This document shows, piece after piece, positions 25,069 through 32,850 of a DNA stretch of 34,275 bases (the stretch's first letter is position 1; every line of letters starts with the position of its first letter). The notes under the pieces were generated by a model. The model saw only the letters and a list, made by a program, of their open reading frames with translations, was not told the DNA's origin and made no database searches. This DNA is from Muribaculaceae bacterium (lineage in GTDB: Bacteria; Bacteroidota; Bacteroidia; Bacteroidales; Muribaculaceae). A program made the position numbers and the translations under genes. The DNA is taken from assembly GCA_022509205.1 (NCBI GenBank), contig JAFLTR010000025.1, forward strand, positions 1 through 34,275. Direction: 5' to 3'.

Positions 25069-26544
25069 TTACGGCACAATCACTTCCAGGATTCTTACTG
25101 AATTTACCACTGCATCGTAGCAGTATTGGTAGATGTAGGGCACAAGTCCGAAGAACACTATGCCGGCAACACATAACCATAATCCCACCTTTTCGCATCT
25201 AAAAGTCTTAATGGCTCCGACTTTCGGTTGATCACTGCTTATCCACATAGCCTTAACCACCAACAGATAGTAATAGAGAGATATGATAGTATTAATCAAT
25301 GCCACCAACACAAGCATATAAAGAGCCCATGAATTTGTAGAAGTGACAGAGGTGAAGATAAGAATCTTGCTGAAGAAACCGGCGAAAGGAGGAATACCGG
25401 CCAATGAGAACATTGCAAGAGTCATGGCAAAGGATAGCCATGGGTTGGTCTTGTGAAGTCCATTGTAATCATCCATCGAAAGGTAACCGGTCTGCTCCTC
25501 GATTGTATTGATAACAAGGAATGCTCCAAGGTTGCTCACAACATAAACGAATACATAGAACATCAAGGCAGACAAACCGAGAGTTTCACCGGCCATCACG
25601 CCAAGCATTATATATCCGGCCTGCGAGATAGAGGAGAATGCCATGAAGCGTTTCATATTCTTCTGACGGATCGCAAACAGGTTACCGATTGTAATTGTCA
25701 GAATAATCACGCCATACATCATCCATTCCCACGCATCGGAATAAACTGCTCCGAAACATTGGGTGAATATCACGAAGAAAGCGAAAGCCGCGGCACCTTT
25801 GGAAACTACAGAGAGGAAGCTGGTGACGGCTGTCGGTGCCCCTTGATAAACATCGGCAGTCCAGAGATGGAAAGGCACAAGCGATAGCTTGAATCCTATT
25901 CCGGCAATCATGAATGCCAGAGCCACGAGCAAAAGACCACTCATTTCTCCCTGGCTAATCGTTATGGCAAGATCATTGAAATAAAGAGAGCCACCGGAGA
26001 AAGCATATACGAACGACAGACCCACGAGCAATACTGCCGATGAGAAAACAGCCGTCATGATATATTTGATAGCTGCCTCATTACTTTCATATCTCTTTTT
26101 GTTGAAGGCCACCAAAGCTGCCAACGGAAGAGATGCTGATTCAAGTCCGATGATGAAGAGAAGGAAGTGGCGGGCCGAAACCATTAGATACATCCCAAAG
26201 ACAGTCACCAGGAGGAGCTCATAGAATTCTCCTTTACGTACTACAGCCTCACCGTCGTTTAGCCATTTGGCTGCCTGCAGCAATACGATGAATACTCCCA
26301 CATTCAAGATGGCCTTGATAGCGTTGGTGGCTGAATCGTTGATATACATTCCACCGAAAACAGTTTCGCCCGAGGCCGGAATAACCCAGATGGCAATCGT
26401 GCCGAGTCCAAAGAGGATGGTGGTGAAAGGGGTCAGTATCTTCTTTCCGTTTTCATTTGAGAAGGTATCGAAAAGAAACACCAGAATAAATATACCGAGA
26501 ATAATCATCTCGGGGATCATATGTCCAAACTGAGAATAAGTCAT
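25069..26544 (-). CDS. nuoN: NADH-quinone oxidoreductase subunit N
   Basis: This 491-residue polytopic membrane protein is one of three antiporter-like proton-pumping subunits of complex I. It has about 14 hydrophobic helices. The family block KLSLVPFHLWTADVYQGAPT (near 220-240) and the helix-5 acidic residue in FIIGLESASLPL are present. The length is near that of E. coli NuoN (485). It is the last nuo gene, 22 bases after nuoM and 36 bases before serS. Confidence 0.97.
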   Translation of the reverse strand: MTYSQFGHMIPEMIILGIFILVFLFDTFSNENGKKILTPFTTILFGLGTIAIWVIPASGETVFGGMYINDSATNAIKAILNVGVFIVLLQAAKWLNDGEAVVRKGEFYELLLVTVFGMYLMVSARHFLLFIIGLESASLPLAALVAFNKKRYESNEAAIKYIMTAVFSSAVLLVGLSFVYAFSGGSLYFNDLAITISQGEMSGLLLVALAFMIAGIGFKLSLVPFHLWTADVYQGAPTAVTSFLSVVSKGAAAFAFFVIFTQCFGAVYSDAWEWMMYGVIILTITIGNLFAIRQKNMKRFMAFSSISQAGYIMLGVMAGETLGLSALMFYVFVYVVSNLGAFLVINTIEEQTGYLSMDDYNGLHKTNPWLSFAMTLAMFSLAGIPPFAGFFSKILIFTSVTSTNSWALYMLVLVALINTIISLYYYLLVVKAMWISSDQPKVGAIKTFRCEKVGLWLCVAGIVFFGLVPYIYQYCYDAVVNSVRILEVIVP

Positions 26545-26566
26545 TTTAATCTCTTGTTTTTATCAA

Positions 26567-28084
26567 TTAGAACACACTTGCCTGAAGGGCGTTGATAATA
26601 GGGGTGAAGCTATGATTGATTGCTTCGTTGATCCAGTTGGGGAAACACCCGATTCCTGCGATACAGAGTATCAGTGTCACTGTAGCCAGACGCTCAAACC
26701 ATGTAGCGTCTGTCAGGGATAGGTGATGATCATCCTGCACCGGACCTAAAAGCAGTTTGCCAACCACTCTGAGGATATACACAGCTGTTATGACAATTGC
26801 TGTGGTAGAACAGATCACAAATATTCTGTGGAATACATCTGCATCCTGGAATGCACCGAAGAAGATGGTCATCTCGGCCACGAAACCTGAGAGTCCGGGC
26901 AAACCCAGGGAAGCAAAACCGGCAATCATGTAGCATACACCCAGATAAGGCATTATTTTCATCAGTCCTCCCATCTGACGGATGTCGCGTGTGTGGGTCC
27001 TTCCGTAAATCATACCTATGAGGGCAAAAAATAGAGCTGTCATAAGACCGTGGCTCAACATCTGCATGATGGCACCTGTCATTGCGGTGGCATTAAGCAT
27101 CAGAATTGCGAAGAGCACCATACCACAGTGTGATACCGAAGAATATGCATTGATATATTTGAGGTCGGTCTGGACACAAGCGGAGAAAGCTCCGTAGACA
27201 ATGCTGATACCGGTCAGGATGATAAATATCCATGCCAGTTCATTGGCAGCCTGCGGCAATAGAAAGATTGCAATACGGAAGCATCCATAACCTCCTAATT
27301 TCATCAACACTCCGGCATGCAACATCGAAACTGCTGTAGGAGCACTGGCGTGACCATCAGGACTCCATGTGTGGAAGGGGAACATGGCGCCAAGCACTCC
27401 GAACCCTACGAAGGTGAAGCAGAAGAGCATATATTGCCAGTTGTGATCGATGGAATTGTTATGCGCAATCTCAAGAATGTTCCAGGTGAGCTGGCCTCCT
27501 TCCGGAGCACTGTGCCAGAATATCCCGAGCAACCCGAGCATCAGGAAGGCAGAACCTCCCATAAGCATGAGGGTGAGCTTCATGGCTGAATATTCCTTAC
27601 GACCTGTGCCCCAAACACCGATCAGAAGATACATCGGAATCAAGGCAACCTCGTAGAACATAAACATAGTGAAAATATCTATGGAGATAAAGAAGCCGAA
27701 GACACCGGTGCTAAGCAGGGCATACCACAGGAAGAAATTCTTGGGAAGCGGGTCAATTTTCCAGGAAGCGAATGTGCCGGCAAAAACAATGATCGCAGAA
27801 AGAAGGATCATGAGAACAGAGATGCCGTCAACACCCACAGCGAGATGGATATTTAGAGGCTCATACCACATCCAGCTTCCCATGTGCACCATTTCATCCG
27901 TGACACCCATTTCACGCAGGCGAAGGAAATCGCAACATAGCCAAATTGCCAGTGCCAGCAATACAGTGGAACATACCACCATCACTGTCCTGATGGCTTT
28001 CATACCGCTGTTGCGACAGAAGCCGAGTCCGACCATCATCGCTATCGGTATCACCACAAACCAGATCAATATATTGTCAAACAT
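26567..28084 (-). CDS. nuoM: NADH-quinone oxidoreductase subunit M
   Basis: This 505-residue subunit is the middle antiporter-like pump of the complex I membrane arm. It has about 14 helices. The helix-5 glutamate is in FMFYEVALIPMYLLIG, and the helix-7/8 block MFPFHTWSPDGHASAPTAVS (about 235-255) is typical of NuoM. Length matches E. coli NuoM (509). The gene lies between nuoL (50-base gap) and nuoN (22-base gap). Confidence 0.97.
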   Translation of the reverse strand: MFDNILIWFVVIPIAMMVGLGFCRNSGMKAIRTVMVVCSTVLLALAIWLCCDFLRLREMGVTDEMVHMGSWMWYEPLNIHLAVGVDGISVLMILLSAIIVFAGTFASWKIDPLPKNFFLWYALLSTGVFGFFISIDIFTMFMFYEVALIPMYLLIGVWGTGRKEYSAMKLTLMLMGGSAFLMLGLLGIFWHSAPEGGQLTWNILEIAHNNSIDHNWQYMLFCFTFVGFGVLGAMFPFHTWSPDGHASAPTAVSMLHAGVLMKLGGYGCFRIAIFLLPQAANELAWIFIILTGISIVYGAFSACVQTDLKYINAYSSVSHCGMVLFAILMLNATAMTGAIMQMLSHGLMTALFFALIGMIYGRTHTRDIRQMGGLMKIMPYLGVCYMIAGFASLGLPGLSGFVAEMTIFFGAFQDADVFHRIFVICSTTAIVITAVYILRVVGKLLLGPVQDDHHLSLTDATWFERLATVTLILCIAGIGCFPNWINEAINHSFTPIINALQASVF

Positions 28085-28134
28085 GATGTTGAGTTAGTTA
28101 TGTTTCTTTTGTCGATTAATAATTCCCGGGTTGA

Positions 28135-30078
28135 TTATGCGAAGCAGAGCCATGCTATTGCTGCAATCACAACAGCTCCTGTTATATACCAACCCACATA
28201 AGATTGCACTTCGCCGCTTTGCATACCGCGGATACGGTAGGAAACATTCTGAGTGACCTTTGCGAACCCATCCATCGTGGCATCGATAACATGACGGTCG
28301 AACCATGCGATGCTCTTACAGATGATATTGAAGATTATCTTATGAGTGATAAACATATAGATCTCATCCCAGTAGAATCTTCTGTTGGCTGCCTGCCATA
28401 ACGCAGGCCATGCATTCTTGAATTTTTCCGGGATTGTGTTTTTTTTCATATACATTATGGCAGCGAGGGCAATACCTACTACAGCCACGAGTAAACTTGT
28501 GAATGCCACGGGAGCTTCGATATGGATTTCATAGGGTTTACCGTTCCATGTTACAAATTCCCCGAAGTGGATCCAACCGGCACAAATTGAAACGCCGGCA
28601 AGCAGAATAAGAGGCACAGACATTTGCCAGGGAGCGTCGTGGGGCTTATGTTCCTTGTAATGAGGATTCTCCTCTCCCCAGAACACGAGGAAATAAAGCC
28701 TGAACATATAGAAAGATGTCAGACCTGCCACCATTGTCATCCATGCACCCCAGAACCAGTGGCGCTGGAACATAGCTGCAAGCATTTCATCTTTTGAGAA
28801 GAAACCGGCGAAAGGCCAGATACCTGCTATGGCAAGACAACCGATGAGGAATGTCCAGTGGGTGATAGGCATATATTTTCTCAGACCTCCCATAGCTGTG
28901 TATTCGTTTGAATGGACTGCATGTATCAAGGCTCCTGCCCCAAGGAACAAGAGAGCTTTGAACATAGCGTGGGTGAAGAGGTGGAACATTCCCGCCATAT
29001 ATCCGAGCCCTGAGTAATGTACACCTTCGATTGGTTTGTCGTAGGCAACACCAATCGACACCATCATGAAAGCTATCTGCGAGATGGTTGAGAAAGCGAG
29101 GATTCTCTTGATGTCAGTCTGTGCACAAGCCACCATCGCGGCATAAAAGGCTGTGATAGCGCCGACGCAACAAATGAATGTGAGGGAGAAATCAACAACG
29201 CAATAAAGCGGGAACAATCTTGCCACGAGATATACACCGGCAACAACCATTGTCGCTGCATGGATAAGTGCAGACACCGGTGTCGGACCCTCCATAGCGT
29301 CGGGGAGCCATATATGCAACGGCATCATAGCTGATTTACCCATACCTCCTGAGAAGATGAGCACCATTGCCCATGTCAGCACTGAGGCACCCATGTAGGT
29401 TGCGCCACCTGTCGTGCCAAGCACTATCTCCGGATTCTGAGTCAATTCCACAAAATTGAAAGTGTCGGTGTAGTAGGAGAGTAGCAGTATACCGATCAAG
29501 AAACCCAGGTCAGCAAACCTTGTTACGATAAACGCCTTTTTGGAAGCTGAGACAGCAGAGGGCAACCTATAGAAGAATCCGATCAAAAGATAGGAGGAAA
29601 CACCCACAAGTTCCCAGAATATATACATCTGAAAAATGTTGGTGGCCACTACAAGACCAAGCATTGAGAATGTGAACAACGAAAGGAATGCGTAATAACG
29701 CTGGAATCCCGGTTCGCCCTCCATATAACCCCAGCTATATAGATGCACCATAAATGAAATTGTTGTGATCACCACGAGCATCAATGCAGAAATAGGGTCA
29801 AGCAGGAAGCCTATCTTCACAACAAGAGTTTGCGTGAAAGCAAGCCACGTCACATCGAATACTTGATATTGCTGTCTTACACCTTCAAAAATAAATGCAG
29901 GGTCGCCGCTGAAAAAATAGGTGCAGGCCACGATATAAGCCAGCACAGCTGTAGTGCCCAGCATGGCGATGCCAATGAATCCTGCCACCTTATGCGACAT
30001 TTTCATCCCACACAATCCCAAAAGCAGGAATGTGAAAAGAGGAAATGCAAGGATCAGAATAGGAATAATAACCTCCAT
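28135..30078 (-). CDS. nuoL: NADH-quinone oxidoreductase subunit L
   Basis: This 647-residue subunit is the distal pump of complex I and carries the long lateral helix at its C-terminal end (about 535-600). The helix-5 glutamate is in IFWELVGVSSYLLIGF. The block KSAMMPLHIWLPDAMEGPTPV (about 235-255) is diagnostic of NuoL. E. coli NuoL has 613 residues; here loops near residues 340-370 and 470-510 are somewhat longer. It begins 3 bases after the nuoK stop. Confidence 0.97.
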   Translation of the reverse strand: MEVIIPILILAFPLFTFLLLGLCGMKMSHKVAGFIGIAMLGTTAVLAYIVACTYFFSGDPAFIFEGVRQQYQVFDVTWLAFTQTLVVKIGFLLDPISALMLVVITTISFMVHLYSWGYMEGEPGFQRYYAFLSLFTFSMLGLVVATNIFQMYIFWELVGVSSYLLIGFFYRLPSAVSASKKAFIVTRFADLGFLIGILLLSYYTDTFNFVELTQNPEIVLGTTGGATYMGASVLTWAMVLIFSGGMGKSAMMPLHIWLPDAMEGPTPVSALIHAATMVVAGVYLVARLFPLYCVVDFSLTFICCVGAITAFYAAMVACAQTDIKRILAFSTISQIAFMMVSIGVAYDKPIEGVHYSGLGYMAGMFHLFTHAMFKALLFLGAGALIHAVHSNEYTAMGGLRKYMPITHWTFLIGCLAIAGIWPFAGFFSKDEMLAAMFQRHWFWGAWMTMVAGLTSFYMFRLYFLVFWGEENPHYKEHKPHDAPWQMSVPLILLAGVSICAGWIHFGEFVTWNGKPYEIHIEAPVAFTSLLVAVVGIALAAIMYMKKNTIPEKFKNAWPALWQAANRRFYWDEIYMFITHKIIFNIICKSIAWFDRHVIDATMDGFAKVTQNVSYRIRGMQSGEVQSYVGWYITGAVVIAAIAWLCFA

Positions 30079-30081
30079 ATC

Positions 30082-30393
30082 TTAAAATCTCATTTGTTTT
30101 ACTTCATTGATGTCGGTGTTGCCCACCGCACGATAGATATTGATAATAATGGCGATAGCCACGGCAGTTTCGGCTGCTGCCAGAGCGATTGCAAAGAGGG
30201 TGAATACCATTCCCTCCATACTTCCAGGATAGAGATAGCGGTTGAATATCACAAAATTCAAATCGGCGCTATTGAGCATCAGCTCCAGGGAGATCAATAT
30301 AGCAATCAGGTTTTTTCTTGTCATAAACCCGTAGATGCCACACACGAACATCAGGACGCTGGGCACCAGATACCATAACATGCTTAAATCCAT
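30082..30393 (-). CDS. nuoK: NADH-quinone oxidoreductase subunit K
   Basis: This 103-residue subunit has three membrane helices and forms part of the proton path next to NuoJ and NuoN. The two conserved membrane glutamates are present in ISLELMLNSADLNFV and in LAAAETAVAIAI. The start is ATG 30393 (MDLSMLWYL), which gives the usual length (E. coli NuoK 100) and a 7-base gap to nuoJ. The upstream extension to 30432 would overlap nuoJ and has no family match. Confidence 0.96.
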   Translation of the reverse strand: MDLSMLWYLVPSVLMFVCGIYGFMTRKNLIAILISLELMLNSADLNFVIFNRYLYPGSMEGMVFTLFAIALAAAETAVAIAIIINIYRAVGNTDINEVKQMRF

Positions 30394-30400
30394 AACTGTC

Positions 30401-30928
30401 TTAGTCTTTACGTGCGATTGTGACACCGCCAATTATACATGCCAACAGGAGCACACTTATCGCTTCAAAGGGCAATAGATATTGGAATTTTTCTCCGCCT
30501 GTGAATGCTACACCTATGTCATGCATTGTTATCATATTGCTTGCCGAGAGACATTCCACAAGAGAATACCCATGAATCAGCGGCATATAGAAAAGTGCAA
30601 AAAGAAGTAGCACAAAAGAGGTGGCCGACACCAGGAATCCCCATAATTTTCGATGGCTATTACCCGCTTGGTCTTTTTCGTTCGGCTTATTGGTCAAAAG
30701 AATCGCGAAGACAAAGAGCACCATGATGCCGCCTGCATAGACAGCGATCTGCACTGCCCCCAGAAACTGATAGCCCATCTGGAAATAGAAGATAGCTGTG
30801 CCTATCAACACAAAAAGGAGATAGGTGGCAGCACGAAGTATCTTTTTTGCTGTCACTGCCATAATGGAAAAGACCAAAAGCAATATCGCCACAGCAAAAT
30901 AGACAATTATATTACCTACAGAATCCAT
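30401..30928 (-). CDS. nuoJ: NADH-quinone oxidoreductase subunit J
   Basis: This 175-residue membrane subunit has five hydrophobic helices. The third holds the conserved pattern VQIAVYAGGIMVLFVFAILL, part of the central axis and the site of the pi-bulge in complex I. The length fits the family (E. coli NuoJ 184). It is followed closely by nuoK and preceded by an 85-base gap after nuoI, which holds only short T-rich repeats. Confidence 0.95.
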   Translation of the reverse strand: MDSVGNIIVYFAVAILLLVFSIMAVTAKKILRAATYLLFVLIGTAIFYFQMGYQFLGAVQIAVYAGGIMVLFVFAILLTNKPNEKDQAGNSHRKLWGFLVSATSFVLLLFALFYMPLIHGYSLVECLSASNMITMHDIGVAFTGGEKFQYLLPFEAISVLLLACIIGGVTIARKD

Positions 30929-31013
30929 TTGTCGGTTAGTTTGTAGTTTTTAGTTTGATGTTTTTAGGTTAAAAAATGAGGACGGAGAGTATTATGAAAA
31001 ATCGTTGTTTGGT

Positions 31014-31784
31014 CTATTTATTATCTATATTTTCCTCCTTCGGAGGTTCCGGTTTCGTTGATTCCGCTTTGGGTGATTCCGGCTTATCAGCTTCTGGTTT
31101 TGGAGTTTCCACCTTCGGTGTGTCCGGTTTTGGAGTTTCCGGTTTTGGTGCCTCGGTTTTAGGGCTTTCGGGACCGGAAGATTCCGGCTTTGAGGCATCT
31201 CCACCGGCGGCTGCAGCGGCGGCTTCTCTTTCAGCCTTTATTTTAGCGGCTTTAGCTAAGGCTTCAGCCTTAATTTTTGCGAGTTTCTCCGGATCCATGG
31301 CCGGTTTAGGAGCAGTGGCGGGTTCATCCTTTGGCTCGGGACGATAGTTTAACTGTTTCATCAAGGAATTCCTCGTGAATGTGGCCTGCTCGAAATCGTT
31401 GGAGAATTCCAGGGCATCCTGGGGGCAAGTTGTGACGCAAAGCATACAGAAAGTGCAGCTCCCAAGGTCATACATATATTTGTCGAGTTTCCTTTTTTTC
31501 TTACCGTCAGGCAAATCCACCATCTTGGTAGTTAGTTGGATAGTGCCGTTGGGGCAATTCATCTGGCAAATCCCGCAGCCAATGCATTTATGTCTGCCCT
31601 CATTATCGTAGATCAAGGTAAGTTCGGCCCTGAATCGGTCAGCGATCTGCAGGGTTGCCCGATTCTCAGGATATTGTTCCGTGATTTTTGGTGTCACTAA
31701 TTCTTTTCCCGTCACCATCATACCGTCTACAAGACTCTTAAGACCTTTGGCGGCTTCCGAGAAATATTCCTTTATACTACCCAT
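31014..31784 (-). CDS. nuoI: NADH-quinone oxidoreductase subunit I with long charged C-terminal tail
   Basis: This 256-residue ferredoxin-like subunit carries the iron-sulfur clusters N6a and N6b, which pass electrons towards NuoB and the quinone. The two 4Fe-4S motifs are complete: Cys67, 70, 73, 77 (CIGCGICQMNCP) and Cys110, 113, 116, 120 (CTFCMLCVTTCP). The normal part ends near residue 150. The remaining ~105 residues are an Ala/Lys/Glu helix (about 165-195) followed by a degenerate repeat rich in Lys, Pro, Glu, Ser and Thr. E. coli NuoI has 180 residues and no such tail. No transmembrane segment is seen. The gene lies 99 bases after atpG, not after nuoH as is usual. Confidence 0.95.
   Translation of the reverse strand: MGSIKEYFSEAAKGLKSLVDGMMVTGKELVTPKITEQYPENRATLQIADRFRAELTLIYDNEGRHKCIGCGICQMNCPNGTIQLTTKMVDLPDGKKKRKLDKYMYDLGSCTFCMLCVTTCPQDALEFSNDFEQATFTRNSLMKQLNYRPEPKDEPATAPKPAMDPEKLAKIKAEALAKAAKIKAEREAAAAAAGGDASKPESSGPESPKTEAPKPETPKPDTPKVETPKPEADKPESPKAESTKPEPPKEENIDNK
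31035..31190 (-). repeat. Degenerate repeat coding the Lys-Pro-Glu tail of NuoI
   Basis: The DNA holds imperfect tandem units of about 12-15 bases, visible on the plus strand as repeated TCCGGTTTTGG and GGAGTTTCC. They code units such as PKPET, PKPDT and PKVET at residues about 199-250 of NuoI. The units keep the reading frame. Confidence 0.7.
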
Positions 31785-31883
31785 GGTGTTCGAAATTCGA
31801 AATTCTTTATTCGTTGTTCTCTTTTAATAGTTTGCTATTAAACAGTTTAATCAACTCAGTCACTTCTTCACTCTATATTCTAA
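31785..31883 (-). other. Intergenic gap between atpG and nuoI
   Basis: The 99 bases hold no gene and no consensus promoter. An 8-bp stem with a 4-base loop (31823-31830 with 31835-31842) is made only of A/T-rich pairs, so it is a weak candidate for a terminator or processing site. There is also a short direct repeat CGAAATT near 31790-31806. Confidence 0.4.
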
Positions 31884-32774
31884 CTATCTTTCGGTCTGGC
31901 CTCCCAAAATATCAAGAAGTTCAGTCGTGATAGCTTGCTGGCGCAACTTATTGTATTCCAGTTGCAATTCCTCGAGAAGCTTCTTGGCGTTGTCGTTGGC
32001 GCTTTGCATTGCCATCACTCTGGCTGCCTGTTCCGATGAACGGTTTTCTATGGTTATCTCCTGCATTGTGGAGAGTACGAACATCGGTAGAACTTCATTG
32101 AAGATACTGTCGGGATCCGGTTCGAAGAGATAGAACTTGTTGTCATCTTTCTTATCCTGTTGCTCCTCATTTTTGATTTCGGGGCTAACAGGGAAAAGGG
32201 TTTCAGTCTGGGGAATCTGTTTGCTCATCGAAACAAACCTCATGTATACGGTTTGCACCAAATCAAGCGTACCGTCAGAGAATTTTTCACGAAGACTCTC
32301 AGTGAATTCATTAACCTTTTCAGGCAACATTTTTGAGTCGATCCCTTCACCCGGACTTTCCACACTTACGTTTGGCAGATCCAACTTTTTAGCAGCATTT
32401 GCTATCTTCTTGCCTACAGGTATCACAGTGATCTCCGCTCCCGGATTCTCGTCGCGTACAGCCCTTATCCGAGTGAGCAGATACTTGAAAATATTAATAT
32501 TGTAAGCACCACACAAACCGTCGTCGCTGCCGAATACCACTATGGCAGTATGTTTTACATCGCGGCGCGTGATCAGCGGTGAATTGAATTCAAGACCGGT
32601 GGCAAGAAGATGAGCCATTATTGAATCCACCTGGCGGCGGAAGGGGAGAAGACGTTTCAACTCCATCTCGTTCTTATGCACTTTGGCCGACGAGATCATC
32701 TTCATGGCTCCGGTGATCTTTTCACTTGAAGATACCGATCCGATCCTTATTCTTAACGCTTTGAGCGTAGCCAT
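31884..32774 (-). CDS. atpG: ATP synthase F1 gamma subunit
   Basis: This 296-residue protein is the rotor shaft of F1 ATP synthase. The N-terminal helix (MATLKALRIRIGSVSSSEKITGAMKMISSAKV) and the C-terminal helix (ELQLEYNKLRQQAITTELLDI) form the coiled coil inside the alpha3-beta3 ring. The central Rossmann-like part has the family pattern AIVVFGSDDGLCGAYN. Length is near E. coli AtpG (287). It follows atpA by 76 bases, the usual end of the Bacteroidota atp cluster. Confidence 0.97.
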   Translation of the reverse strand: MATLKALRIRIGSVSSSEKITGAMKMISSAKVHKNEMELKRLLPFRRQVDSIMAHLLATGLEFNSPLITRRDVKHTAIVVFGSDDGLCGAYNINIFKYLLTRIRAVRDENPGAEITVIPVGKKIANAAKKLDLPNVSVESPGEGIDSKMLPEKVNEFTESLREKFSDGTLDLVQTVYMRFVSMSKQIPQTETLFPVSPEIKNEEQQDKKDDNKFYLFEPDPDSIFNEVLPMFVLSTMQEITIENRSSEQAARVMAMQSANDNAKKLLEELQLEYNKLRQQAITTELLDILGGQTER

Positions 32775-32850
32775 ACTTTTGGTTTACGGTTTATGGGTTA
32801 ACTAACTTTAGAGTTGCTGAGGGCACTGACAACTTTAAGTGTTGAGTGTT

